DNA of 64,000 nt from Saprospiraceae bacterium (GTDB lineage Bacteria > Bacteroidota > Bacteroidia > Chitinophagales > Saprospiraceae). Position numbers and translations under genes: made by a program. Positions 55,768 to 64,000 of this stretch are shown one piece after another; the stretch's first letter is position 1; every line of letters begins with the position of its first letter. The notes beneath the pieces were generated by a model, which had not been told where the DNA came from, did no database searches, and saw only the letters and a program-made list of their open reading frames with translations. The stretch is from NCBI GenBank assembly GCA_016710235.1, contig JADJLG010000001.1, positions 1,353,501 through 1,417,500 of the forward strand, read 5' to 3'.

Positions 55768-55775
55768 CAAATGTA
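55768..55775 (-). promoter_or_regulatory. -7 box for the CotH-domain gene
   Basis: On the minus strand TACATTTG matches TAnnTTTG exactly, 59 bp upstream of the ATG at 55709. Confidence 0.45.
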
Positions 55776-55893
55776 CTGGTTTTCCCGATTTTCGGATTTG
55801 TAAAATTCTAAATCATTACAGGAAGGGTGATGCAGCATCCTTGGGCGAATTTATAGTCATAACATGTTAAAAAAAGCTTATGGTGATCGCCGG

Positions 55894-55922
55894 TTTTATA
55901 GATAATTAACGTCGTATCTTTG
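55894..55922 (+). promoter_or_regulatory. Bacteroidota-type promoter upstream of the small membrane protein
   Basis: TTTT at 55894-55897 (one mismatch to TTTG), 17 bp, then TATCTTTG at 55915-55922, an exact -7 match. The next plus-strand gene is 190 bp downstream, so a long leader or a small RNA is implied. Confidence 0.5.
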
Positions 55923-56111
55923 TAAAAATATCCGGGATAGAGAAAAGCAAAATTTATAAATTGCAAGCCCAATAGATTATGATTAAGAAGCTTGCATTAT
56001 TAAAGGATTTTACATGGTTTAATGTTCAATCAACAATTGTTGTTTATTTATTAAAATCTTGTAGAACAACTTGAAATGTCGGTACAAATTTTTCAATTGT
56101 AAAAAATTATT

Positions 56112-56306
56112 ATGAATCTTTTTTCAAAAAAATCAACCTGGACCAATGCAGAACTGATTCCTTTAAAACTTTGCATTGGTTCTGCTTATCTGATTCTTGG
56201 TCATTATTTTCCAAAGTTGGTTAGTGATTATATTGTTCTGTTATATATCATTTTTGCAATTACATTGATTCTATCAATGGCCACCTGGATGAGGCAAATG
56301 AAGTGA
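56112..56306 (+). CDS. Small two-helix membrane protein
   Basis: 64 residues. A short charged start (MNLFSKKSTWTNAELIPLKL) leads into two hydrophobic segments (CIGSAYLILGHYFPKLV and YIVLLYIIFAITLILSMATW) and a charged end (MRQMK). Short proteins of this plan, with W-x-x-x-E-hydrophobic-K near the start, recur in Bacteroidota genomes; no function is known. Support for being real: a promoter upstream, an immediate bidirectional terminator downstream, and a membrane-helix pattern instead of random sequence. Confidence 0.65.
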   Translation: MNLFSKKSTWTNAELIPLKLCIGSAYLILGHYFPKLVSDYIVLLYIIFAITLILSMATWMRQMK

Positions 56307-56316
56307 TAGAGTCATA

Positions 56317-56358
56317 AAAAAACCATTATCTCAATTTTCCAAATTGAAATAATGGTTT
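56317..56358. terminator. Bidirectional intrinsic terminator
   Basis: AAACCATTAT (56320-56329) pairs with ATAATGGTTT (56349-56358), and the inner arms TCAATTT/AAATTGA extend the stem. It sits between the convergent genes ending at 56306 and 56383. Confidence 0.75.
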
Positions 56359-56382
56359 AAAGTGAAAAGGATTTTTATTTCA

Positions 56383-56895
56383 TTAAACCCATGCGCAGAC
56401 TAGACCGCCAACCAATGCTAAAGTGATGATCCAGTATATTCCATTGATCAAAATATAACTGAATGACCTTCTTTCAAACATTGAGTTGACACCAATAATT
56501 GCGGATGCTATCAGCAAACCTGCAAATCCTCCATGCATTGCCCCATGTCTAAAAGTGCGAAAATTATTGCCATATTTCTCGAAAAGCGTCCTTGCAGTCT
56601 GAGCTGCTTCAGAGCTTGGATTCATTGCATCCTGCCCACCCATCAGTACACCGATCATGCCCCACTGATGGATCACAAAAAATTGTATTCCGAATGCAAT
56701 CATAAAGTTTAGGATAAAAGATACCCCAAAAATGAGGCCCATATTAGCACCTTTCAATTGTTCTTCTGTTAGTCCTGCTGCCACCATCCACTTTGTGCCG
56801 GCAACTTTGGGATGATAAAATATAAATCCTGTGACAAAAGGGATTAATGATGCTACAAAAAGTGCAATCCAATTAATGTGAATTAGTCCTTCCAT
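56383..56895 (-). CDS. DUF1761 family membrane protein
   Basis: 170 residues with four hydrophobic segments: WIALFVASLIPFVTGFIFYH, LIFGVSFILNFMIAFGIQFFVI, GFAGLLIASAIIGVNSMF and YWIITLALVGGLVCAWV. GxxWYxPxxFGxxWM-like start elements are recognisable in FIFYHPKVAGTKWMVAAGL, typical of DUF1761. A 50-residue loop in the middle (GGQDAMNPSSEAAQTARTLF) is longer than in minimal members. It is an integral inner-membrane protein of unknown function and shows no operon partners. Confidence 0.82.
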   Translation of the reverse strand: MEGLIHINWIALFVASLIPFVTGFIFYHPKVAGTKWMVAAGLTEEQLKGANMGLIFGVSFILNFMIAFGIQFFVIHQWGMIGVLMGGQDAMNPSSEAAQTARTLFEKYGNNFRTFRHGAMHGGFAGLLIASAIIGVNSMFERRSFSYILINGIYWIITLALVGGLVCAWV

Positions 56896-57502
56896 AAAAA
56901 ATGATTTTGTTTAAGTTTTAATGATCAAAAGTAAACAATTCTTTGGTTTTTTGGAAAAGTTGTATTTTTTTGAGTTGCAAGGAGATAAAGACCCATGAAT
57001 GAAAATGGCGATTTACTTTAATGTTTGTTTTCTGATCAAGTTTGCTTAGATATCTCTGGTATGCATCTTGACCTTGAACTTGCTTCTCATTAAAGACTTT
57101 AGTAAGAGCATGATCAGCACTAGTGAATCCTTATGCAAAAATCGTTTGGCCCTACACCAAATTCTGCTTACGAATGACTCTAAGAATACAGGAACACAAT
57201 GACCTATATGAGAACTTTGACCGGATAATGGATGGCGAGATTCAACTTGCCCCCTAGAGTCAATTTTGTCTAACATTTACTTCAAAAAAACCAATCCATG
57301 CCATGGTGTAAGCTCTTTATTTGTAAAGGATAGCTCGAATTTCATATGACTTTTTTTCTAACGCTAAGCTGTAGGATTCTGACCACAGAATAACTTCTTT
57401 TTCCCTAATGCGGAATCTGGGATAATTGAACTCATGTCCATTTCAGGAAATGATAAAGGCGAGGATTCCTCGCCTTTATTATTGTAGTTATTGAAATTAT
57501 TT
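56896..57502. other. 607-bp non-coding region
   Basis: No convincing gene. A 76-codon open frame at 57046-57276 (minus) has no domain, no hydrophobic pattern and no promoter, and neighbouring frames are broken by stops. It may be decayed sequence. The right end holds the terminator at 57453-57479. Confidence 0.5.
57453..57479 (-). terminator. Strong intrinsic terminator of the giant PKD-like gene
   Basis: AAAGGCGAGG (57455-57464) pairs with CCTCGCCTTT (57468-57477) around a 3-nt loop. It lies 26 bp beyond the minus-strand stop at 57503. Confidence 0.8.
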
Positions 57503-60500
57503 CTAACGCATGATAACTAATCTTTCCATAGACCTGAAAATTCCATCTTCTTCAAGCACCACTACGTAAATTCCTTCTGCGTATTTACTTGTATTAATTT
57601 CTAACTTGTTGCTGAGATCACAAGGGGTTTTAATTGTGATTTCTTCTCCTGAATAATTAAATAATCGTAAATAACATTTCTTACAATCTTTGTTGTATTT
57701 GTAATTTACGATCGTACTTTCATTACTTGGATTTGGAGTAATTTGCAAATCATAATTAAAAACTGTTCTTGATCTCTGATTACTGATTTGACCGCACGGA
57801 GGCAAAGTACTATTACCTAACACAATTACTGTTGATTCGGAATAATTTTGATTCCCTACAAAAATTTCGAAATTAATATTACTAATGGTATCTGGTAATG
57901 TAAAGGAGCCATTGAGTTCACCATTAGTTTTAGAAATTCCATTGATTGAAATATTATTAGTAATTATATTCAGACTATCTATGATAACACCAGTTCCTGT
58001 TCCTCCATAGTTTATATTAAAGTTGTAACTGTTTAAACCTGCAATAGGATTGTTTTCAACACAAGTAATATTTGTATTAATATTTCCATCTGTTCCAGTT
58101 CTTAAATCCCCATAATAACCATTACATGAATTAAATGTACATGCTGGAATACAATTTCCCCCAATCAATGCAGTGCAATAAAATAATCTTACACAATAAC
58201 AGGTTTGTATAGGTGGAAAGAGTGTAAAATCAAAATTATAACTTTCTCCATACTGTGGTTTGGTAATCGTTTTTTGAGCTATCATTTGTGTACACTGAGG
58301 CCAATAATACAATACTGCTCTTAGATATGGATACGTTGGGTTACAATTCAATATATTATCCACCATGCCAGTTATATTCATTTTAATACTAGGTCCTTCA
58401 CCATTTAATTGGATTGTAACTTGCTCATCATAACATTGACCTTGACCATAGCATGCAAATGGCCAGACATACTCCTTCTTACACACTGTCGCTCCTTTGC
58501 ATAATCGTATTCTGACTTTTAGACTTCCAGTGCATTGGTTCAAAGGAATTTTAAACTTGCCTCCGGTAATAGTAAACAACTGTGGATATAATGGATTTTG
58601 AGTAACTGTAGGTAATTCATCCCAAACTAAACTATCTAATTCTATTGGGTTTGGACTACATATACTCCATCCTGATGGTGCCGCCAATTCACCATTAATG
58701 GTATAGAAGCCTGATTGACTAGCACAGTCAAAACTAACTTGTTGGATATAAATATGTGGGCAACTAAAGTTAGGCACAACAGAGCAATCAAAACAATCAT
58801 CAGTACAATCTAATGTAAATGGTATATCAACATCACATTCAATGTTATTGTAGCACAGTTTTATTGTGGCTTTAGTTACAGATTCGCATTGCTCTTTTGA
58901 TAATTTAAATTGACCTTGATCCAAGATCCATTTTCCTCCGTTCCTTCTTGCTTGCACCGGTTTAGTCCATACTGCATTTGTAATTAGGATTGGATTAGGC
59001 GCACATATATCTGTGATAGGATTGGTCGCTAGTTCGGCTTTTATGGTGAAATACTGTTCGCCATTGACGCAATTTATACTATCTTTTATGACAGTTATAC
59101 TGTCATAGAGTATATGTAATGAGTCACAGACAAAAGTATCACGACAGTATTTTATCACAAGACAAAATGCTTCTGATGTATCTTTACATCCAAGATAATT
59201 TTCTAGTACAAGATAAATTTTTCCTTCGTTTTCGACACCGAGATGAAGATCGCCTACCACACTATTTTGTCCTGATAAAATGACATTGTCGTCTTGGATG
59301 TATGCCCATTTTTTATACTTTCTAGTGTCTGCACTTCCTGGAATAACGAGCTTATTGGTGTATATCGTTGTGTCACATCTTTCATAACATCCCGATAAGA
59401 AAAATGAAAAATCGGGTAAAGGATCTAATAAAATTGATTTGTTCGAAATGCAACCATCTATACTTATTAGTTTTGTTTGTATAAAACCAGGTTTTGTGAT
59501 AATAATTTCATTTGATGTAATATTGAAATCAGTCCAAATGATATTCCTTCCTAGTGAATCATATAATCTGGCTGAAAATGGATCACATTGAATCGAAGTT
59601 GAGTCAATTTTTGGATAAGGGATCTGTGCTTCATTTGCTTTAAATTCATACACCAATTCGTCACATAGAATATTCGACCCTTTTCTAAATGCCCGAACTG
59701 TGATTAAGTAACTGCCCTTATAGCCCAATAGATTATTCAAAGTGATTGTAATCGTTCCTGAACTATTGTTCATCGAATAGTTTGTGATAGGTATTGTGGC
59801 AGGTATAGTTTCAATACTGAATTCATATCTATATAGGTTTGTATCTCTATTTATTCGATATGTGTATTTAACTAAGGCTCCATTTGTACAGAATTGTTTC
59901 GGTCCCTTGATCGTATCCAAGAATGCTAATTGTAACTGATTCTTTATTGTTCTTGAAAATTTATAGTAGCAACCTATTGGATTAGTCACTTCTAGCATAT
60001 ATTGACCGTCTTTATTCACATAAGTAAATGAATCAGTAGAACCCGTGCTCCATTTATAGCTGGAAACAGGATCCTGCGATGTGTTTTGAAAATAGAGCAA
60101 TTGTATATTTTTGCAAGTATCCGGTGCTATAAGTATATAGCCACTTATTCTATTTTGCTTCACCAATATTGTATCTTGGCTTTCTGTTATACAGCCGTAT
60201 TTGTTTTCTAGTGTGACTTTAATAATATAAGTATTTGGGCTATCATATAATTTAGAGGGTTGATATTGGTTTGATTCTGAGCCATCACCAAAGTCCCAAT
60301 GTATCTCTACAATATCTTTGAGATCATTGCCGATTTTAAAATCATAAAAAGCTTTATTACAAAGTACTTGATTATGAATTATAATTGGTGCCAACAATTT
60401 GTCTGGGGCTTGGAAACTTTGCTCCTTGGTACAGGAGATAATTTGATTCGGATTGCTGGTGTCCAAGACTTCGAGCAGGACCATGATCTCAGTACCGCCA

Positions 60501-61777
60501 TCTACTAGGATCTCTATCTCTTTCCCCTCTCCGAGTACTACATCTGTCTCAGTATTTTTCCATCGGTAGATATTTGGGTCAAATAGACCAGGCACATAGC
60601 TCAATGACTCTTTGAGTCGCAGCTTGTATTGGTCGCCGTTGCATGAGAAGATGCCTTTAAAGTTCGCCACAGTTTTGACCAAGATGCTAGTATCCACTTT
60701 TAGCTCGCAGAAGGTATCTTGAGGATAGTTGCCCAGTGCGTCCTTGGGATATATGCCGATGGTATCGCCACAGACTATAGTGGTATCCGATTCACCCTGC
60801 ATATATGCCTTGAGGCTTAGCGTATGCCATCCAGCCTCTTGTACTTCAAATTGTTGACTTTCTAAATCAATTTTTCTTCTAATTTCTTTAACTATTTGGC
60901 CATCGATAAGCCAAACCCCTTTCAATGATTTATCTCCTATAGGAGGGTCTGGTACGATACATGAATCATCCCAATTGATGAATTGACCTTCAAAATTTAT
61001 TCTAGCACATTTAGCAGAGATTTGCGTGATATCAGGGCTACATTCACTGTCACAAATAGAGCAGGGTGCGACAGCTATGCTTCCTACTCCAGGACAATCC
61101 ACTCCATGCGGGATACATTTTATATCATTGCAGAGAGTCGGTGAGCTTGGATAGGCATGGTATAGTGTCAATGTACTACCCGTGTCACTATACAATGAAT
61201 CCCCCACATACCATGAATATCTCGTTATATTCTGACTGCGAGGCATCGATGCTACAATGATCACATTGACAGGATCGTCTGTAAGGCAGCCCATGTCTTC
61301 TCCCGTATCCAGATTAACCATGCTGAGTCTCGGTGATTCTGTAGCGATGATCTCTATTTCCTTGAGAGTATAGCTGCCTAGAATGCAGTCATCACCACCT
61401 TTATCCCAATAGACTCTTACGGTATAGATCCCAGGCTCTTTATATCGGTGAGATGCTTCATTTGTGTTGCTCGTCTTGGTCTCTCCATCTCCAAATTCCC
61501 AGAGGTAGCTTGAAGAATTGGCATTGACCGAGAACATTGCATCATTGCCTTGACACAAATTCAAAGCCGTAATGATTGCTTTAGATCGCTTATTGATATG
61601 TACTACGAGGCTATCAAAGTATGTCATGCCGCAGTCACTTACTTGAATTCTTATCGTAGCCGTAGAGTCTTTATATGCCAACCAATAGACTTCTATTTCA
61701 TTATTGTTGATGAGTTGGAAAGATCCGATGGAATCTGGTAGGGATAGCCATTGTATGATGGCCTTTGGACTGTACAT
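57503..61777 (-). CDS. C-terminal fragment: PKD-like repeats and T9SS type A domain
   Basis: 1424 residues as an open frame, but the ATG at 61777 is internal: in-frame coding continues upstream to the TAA at 61802. PKD-like domains include SSSYLWEFGDGETKTSNTN and EIHWDFGDGSESNQYQPSKL, with W-x-F-G-D-G signatures. Two cysteine-rich ~115-residue repeats near residues 920-1150 share the C-APNPI, KLS/KIP-x-QC and KLCYN/RLCKG patterns. The end (ITPNPSNESTIVNY ... EGIYVVVLEEDGIF) is the type A sorting domain. Without the upstream signal peptide this fragment cannot be exported. Base composition changes sharply within the gene around 60405. Confidence 0.75.
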   Translation of the reverse strand: MYSPKAIIQWLSLPDSIGSFQLINNNEIEVYWLAYKDSTATIRIQVSDCGMTYFDSLVVHINKRSKAIITALNLCQGNDAMFSVNANSSSYLWEFGDGETKTSNTNEASHRYKEPGIYTVRVYWDKGGDDCILGSYTLKEIEIIATESPRLSMVNLDTGEDMGCLTDDPVNVIIVASMPRSQNITRYSWYVGDSLYSDTGSTLTLYHAYPSSPTLCNDIKCIPHGVDCPGVGSIAVAPCSICDSECSPDITQISAKCARINFEGQFINWDDSCIVPDPPIGDKSLKGVWLIDGQIVKEIRRKIDLESQQFEVQEAGWHTLSLKAYMQGESDTTIVCGDTIGIYPKDALGNYPQDTFCELKVDTSILVKTVANFKGIFSCNGDQYKLRLKESLSYVPGLFDPNIYRWKNTETDVVLGEGKEIEILVDGGTEIMVLLEVLDTSNPNQIISCTKEQSFQAPDKLLAPIIIHNQVLCNKAFYDFKIGNDLKDIVEIHWDFGDGSESNQYQPSKLYDSPNTYIIKVTLENKYGCITESQDTILVKQNRISGYILIAPDTCKNIQLLYFQNTSQDPVSSYKWSTGSTDSFTYVNKDGQYMLEVTNPIGCYYKFSRTIKNQLQLAFLDTIKGPKQFCTNGALVKYTYRINRDTNLYRYEFSIETIPATIPITNYSMNNSSGTITITLNNLLGYKGSYLITVRAFRKGSNILCDELVYEFKANEAQIPYPKIDSTSIQCDPFSARLYDSLGRNIIWTDFNITSNEIIITKPGFIQTKLISIDGCISNKSILLDPLPDFSFFLSGCYERCDTTIYTNKLVIPGSADTRKYKKWAYIQDDNVILSGQNSVVGDLHLGVENEGKIYLVLENYLGCKDTSEAFCLVIKYCRDTFVCDSLHILYDSITVIKDSINCVNGEQYFTIKAELATNPITDICAPNPILITNAVWTKPVQARRNGGKWILDQGQFKLSKEQCESVTKATIKLCYNNIECDVDIPFTLDCTDDCFDCSVVPNFSCPHIYIQQVSFDCASQSGFYTINGELAAPSGWSICSPNPIELDSLVWDELPTVTQNPLYPQLFTITGGKFKIPLNQCTGSLKVRIRLCKGATVCKKEYVWPFACYGQGQCYDEQVTIQLNGEGPSIKMNITGMVDNILNCNPTYPYLRAVLYYWPQCTQMIAQKTITKPQYGESYNFDFTLFPPIQTCYCVRLFYCTALIGGNCIPACTFNSCNGYYGDLRTGTDGNINTNITCVENNPIAGLNSYNFNINYGGTGTGVIIDSLNIITNNISINGISKTNGELNGSFTLPDTISNINFEIFVGNQNYSESTVIVLGNSTLPPCGQISNQRSRTVFNYDLQITPNPSNESTIVNYKYNKDCKKCYLRLFNYSGEEITIKTPCDLSNKLEINTSKYAEGIYVVVLEEDGIFRSMERLVIMR

Positions 61778-61801
61778 TGCCTTGTATCTGCTGCGACTGT
61801 C

Positions 61802-63472
61802 TTAACATACTTCTGTAGGGCCTGTAATACCACTTTCTTGGCTCAAGTGCGATTGAATTTCGATACTATCCCAATGTGAATAACAGAATGCCAATTTGCT
61901 TCTATATTTAATAAAATAAGGCCCACTTGGATTCCATTGGATTTCTCTCGAAGTAGGCGACGATTGGATGACTGCTCCACCTCTGACATCCCATTCTGTT
62001 TCTGGATCATTGCAGCTATAGAGATAGCTACTATCTGGACAGATGATTCGTGGACCTGCGATGGAGTCTTTGGGTGGTTTGATTACCAAAAAATCGCTCC
62101 TGACGTCGCACGATCCATTTTTATCCATAACTTTAGTATAAATAGTATTTGATCCGGTGTATTTCCAATCTAATGCTTGGATATCTAATAATCTGGTGTT
62201 ACTTGTTGCTTTAGAAAATGGAGGATTGTATATAGTCCAAATGATTTCATAAGGACTATTTAGCAGTCCTGTAAGTTCAAACGATTTGGTTTCGTCTAAG
62301 CAGAATGTATCGCGATGCTCAATAGATAATAGAGTCACCAGTACATCCAATTCTTTGGTGAAGCTGCATTCCGCCAAGGGATGTTCTACTCTTACAGAGA
62401 TGGTGTAGTTTCCTGCTTTTAAGAAGTCAATATTGACAATCGAAAGATTGGCACCAGAATTGATTATATGCACCGAATCCATAGGGCTCACCGACCAATA
62501 ATACATGGCGCCGGGCCACTTTGGCATCATATAAGTAGCGCGACCAGGATTGCAGAGCAATTTTGGTCCAACTATATCGACGCCTTTTGTCGGTAAGATA
62601 GGCACTTTGACTATGGTTCTTTGAGAACAGACAGTACTATCACATGCACTCGCATCAAGGATGACGTAGCCAAATCCATCGGGAGGATATTCTGACCAAA
62701 TGACGTCGAGTGTATTCCCTTGTTGCGCCACGATTTGACCATTGATCACTTGCCATGTAAACTGTGAGCAGCTGTCCATAGCAGTATAACGCACTATTTT
62801 CTGACTGTCTTGACATACCACGCTAGGACACGAGATGAGTATGGCTCTTTTGTCTTCCACGGTCAGGTTCATTTCATCTATCTGCACACATTGAGCGCAG
62901 TTTGTGATGATTAGTTTTACTTTGATTTCCCCGGAAACAGTGAATCTATGGCTGATTTCATTAGTATAATATCGCGCTAGGATTTGATTCGCTTTAAGAA
63001 TCTGCCATTCATATTGCGCACTGTGTGAATTGATGAACTTATTTTTGAATCTAATCTCTTCATTTTTACAGATAATAAGGGGCTGGTGAAAGGAGTCTAT
63101 CAGTTCAATTTTTGCCATTGGTTTTTCAACAAATTGCAAAGGGATACATTGAGAAAAAATACATTTGTTGACTTTATGGGTCACTTGCAGGCAGAGGTTT
63201 TTTAGCTGTGCTGTGCTTCTTGTGAATTTCACTGATGAGTTAGTCCCGATCAGCATGCCATCATATACCCAAATGTAATCATAGTCGTTGCCGGATATAG
63301 TACTTGCGGTAATTGTATCATTGACACATATGGAAGGTATATGAATATCACTTCGATATGGACATGAATATATTGGACTTAGCTCAATCTTAAAATCCTC
63401 CATTTGATTGACCTGGATGCCGAGTTTATATTCTACAGGAGTGAATTGAGTAGCTGTTATTTTTACGATAAG
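61802..63472 (-). CDS. Middle fragment of the interrupted PKD-like gene
   Basis: The open frame extends from about 63472 (23 residues upstream of its first ATG at 63403) to a TAA at 61802. It carries no signal peptide. The sequence consists of repeated ~80-residue Ig/PKD-like modules introduced by I-x-G-P-x-x-x-C-like signatures: VDIVGPKLLCNPGRATYMMP, SIAGPRIICPDSSYLYSC and, just before the stop, GITGPTEVC. Each is followed by a W-x-V/W-x-I-x-x-x strand. This is a common arrangement in giant secreted Bacteroidota proteins. The module interrupted by the stop resumes in the next piece, so the stop falls inside a domain. Confidence 0.72.
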   Translation of the reverse strand, partial: LIVKITATQFTPVEYKLGIQVNQMEDFKIELSPIYSCPYRSDIHIPSICVNDTITASTISGNDYDYIWVYDGMLIGTNSSVKFTRSTAQLKNLCLQVTHKVNKCIFSQCIPLQFVEKPMAKIELIDSFHQPLIICKNEEIRFKNKFINSHSAQYEWQILKANQILARYYTNEISHRFTVSGEIKVKLIITNCAQCVQIDEMNLTVEDKRAILISCPSVVCQDSQKIVRYTAMDSCSQFTWQVINGQIVAQQGNTLDVIWSEYPPDGFGYVILDASACDSTVCSQRTIVKVPILPTKGVDIVGPKLLCNPGRATYMMPKWPGAMYYWSVSPMDSVHIINSGANLSIVNIDFLKAGNYTISVRVEHPLAECSFTKELDVLVTLLSIEHRDTFCLDETKSFELTGLLNSPYEIIWTIYNPPFSKATSNTRLLDIQALDWKYTGSNTIYTKVMDKNGSCDVRSDFLVIKPPKDSIAGPRIICPDSSYLYSCNDPETEWDVRGGAVIQSSPTSREIQWNPSGPYFIKYRSKLAFCYSHWDSIEIQSHLSQESGITGPTEVC

Positions 63473-63726
63473 GTATCAGCTCCTGAGGTATTCCACATGA
63501 CTTCGCAAGGGTCGATATTATCTTTGATTATCGTTCCTTTATTCAGTTGGAGTGACCACTTGAGTGAGTAGTTTTTATTACTGGGAAGGCTCGACATGTC
63601 AACCGTGTAACTGGTCTGGCTGTGGTTACAGGGGCTGATTGGCCCTATGATCCCTTGAGCATGGCTGTCATTCAATCCGGTAGTGATTAAAACAAGCAAA
63701 GTAGTAAGAGAGAAGAATCTTTTCAT
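63463..63726 (-). CDS. N-terminal fragment with signal peptide of the interrupted PKD-like gene
   Basis: 87 residues: a signal peptide (LTTLLVLITTGLNDSHAQ) followed by the first Ig/PKD-like module (GIIGPISPCNHSQTSYTVDM, SLKWSLQLNKGTIIKDN, CEVMWNTSGADT). It ends in LS-stop after a frameshift. The G-P-x-S-x-C-x-x-x-x-x-Y opening matches the modules of the downstream pieces, which supports a single original gene. If translated as it stands, it would give a short secreted peptide without an outer-membrane sorting domain. Confidence 0.72.
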   Translation of the reverse strand: MKRFFSLTTLLVLITTGLNDSHAQGIIGPISPCNHSQTSYTVDMSSLPSNKNYSLKWSLQLNKGTIIKDNIDPCEVMWNTSGADTLS

Positions 63727-64000
63727 CTTGTAAAAATTTTAATGTGTTAATAAAATTGAATTTCTTTAGAGCATGGAGCAGGTCACAAATGAAAACATCC
63801 TTTGAGAAATGAGTTTAGCAATCAATGATATGTGCTATACATCAGGAATGAAAAAAAATAGGAGTATGAGTGTGTGGATATTCTTAAAGCAAAAGTAAGC
63901 AAAAAGAGCTGAATGCCAAAGAATTCGTTAATTATTTTTAAAAAATGAAGAAAAACTACTTAAATCTCAGTTAAATTGAAAATATTTAAGCGAATTCAGC

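Larger units (their letters stand above)
55719..56111. other. 393-bp divergent intergenic region with promoters on both sides
   Basis: Holds the minus-strand -7 box for the CotH gene, a plus-strand promoter at 55894-55922, and a possible ~185-nt leader before the small membrane protein at 56112. That leader includes GCAAGC/GCTTGC arms and the palindrome CAACAATTGTTG near 56031-56042. Confidence 0.5.
57503..63726 (-). pseudogene. Interrupted giant secreted PKD-like repeat gene with T9SS type A domain
   Basis: Read together, three consecutive minus-strand frames form one protein of roughly 2070 residues: signal peptide (MKRFFSLTTLLVLITTGLNDSHAQ) in the first piece, PKD/Ig-like repeats throughout, and a T9SS type A sorting domain in the last. 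Two lesions break it. First, a -1 frameshift in a GG pair at 63472-63473: the first frame stops at 63463, while the next frame is open from 63475 and continues with LIVKITATQFTPVEYKLG. Second, a single TAA at 61802-61804 lies in the same frame as the piece that follows, whose natural continuation reads DSRSRYKAMYSPKAIIQW. Only one codon and one base must be restored. This is either a recent pseudogene, a sequencing artefact or recoding; I favour the first two. Confidence 0.8.

Noticed and set aside
57046..57276. 76-codon minus-strand open frame
   Set aside because: No signal, domain, hydrophobic pattern or promoter; adjacent frames are full of stops and the region reads as non-coding or decayed.
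61802..61804. Programmed stop-codon readthrough or selenocysteine-type recoding at the TAA
   Set aside because: TAA is not used for Sec or Pyl insertion, and a frameshift also interrupts the gene, so mutation or sequencing error is simpler.
1..64000. CRISPR arrays, prophage genes, transposases, known defence systems
   Set aside because: Nothing with regular spacer-repeat structure, no intact transposase or integrase and no recognisable defence domain was seen on either strand.

Overview
The window looks like a chromosomal contig from a Bacteroidota bacterium, most likely a Saprospiria-type lineage (class-level placement is inference). Supporting signs: at least eight very large or repeat-rich secreted proteins end in type IX secretion (T9SS) sorting domains, both type A and the CHU_C-like type B. 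Intergenic regions are AT-rich, Shine-Dalgarno sites are essentially absent, and the Bacteroidota -7 promoter box TAnnTTTG recurs just upstream of well-supported starts.

Layout. 1-828: 3' truncated SulP anion transporter (minus strand). 1.1-16 kb: envelope and secretion block with a propeller-like T9SS protein, a beta-helix T9SS protein, a TonB-dependent receptor, a 1901-residue SdrD-B repeat protein and a type-B-sorted Ig/PKD-like repeat protein. 16-21.7 kb: housekeeping block with pdxA, a glucosaminidase, pdxH, a TolC-like protein, and a cytochrome c lipoprotein overlapping an SDR gene. 21.7-26.7 kb: tandem pair of PA-domain T9SS proteins, then an orphan cysteine-rich lipoprotein. 27-31.5 kb: recX, HAD phosphatase, tRNA(CAU), rhodanese, MacB-like permease, comF and a DUF2853 gene. 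31.5-36.3 kb: M1 peptidase with a probable C-terminal barrel, PaaG-like isomerase, M48 peptidase. 36.3-39 kb: glycosyltransferase and O-antigen ligase/polymerase. 39-50.6 kb: aroA-aroC, PpiD-like foldase, DUF3109, fabG, an outer-membrane barrel, serC plus a YgjP-like metallopeptidase, small proteins and a LysM lytic transglycosylase. 51-57 kb: giant CotH/lamin-tail/beta-helix T9SS protein and two small membrane proteins. 57.5-63.7 kb: one very large secreted PKD-like T9SS gene broken into three reading frames by a one-base frameshift and a single in-frame TAA.

Functionally the window mixes core biosynthesis (vitamin B6, chorismate, serine, fatty acid) with envelope remodelling and a large load of T9SS cargo. 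I found no CRISPR array, intact insertion sequence, prophage or recognisable defence system. The observations most worth a second look are the interrupted giant gene and its patchy base composition, the orphan cysteine-rich lipoprotein whose start lies inside a 17-bp perfect inverted repeat, an 11-bp-period operator-like repeat in front of the TonB receptor, and an unnamed module interleaved with SdrD-B domains.
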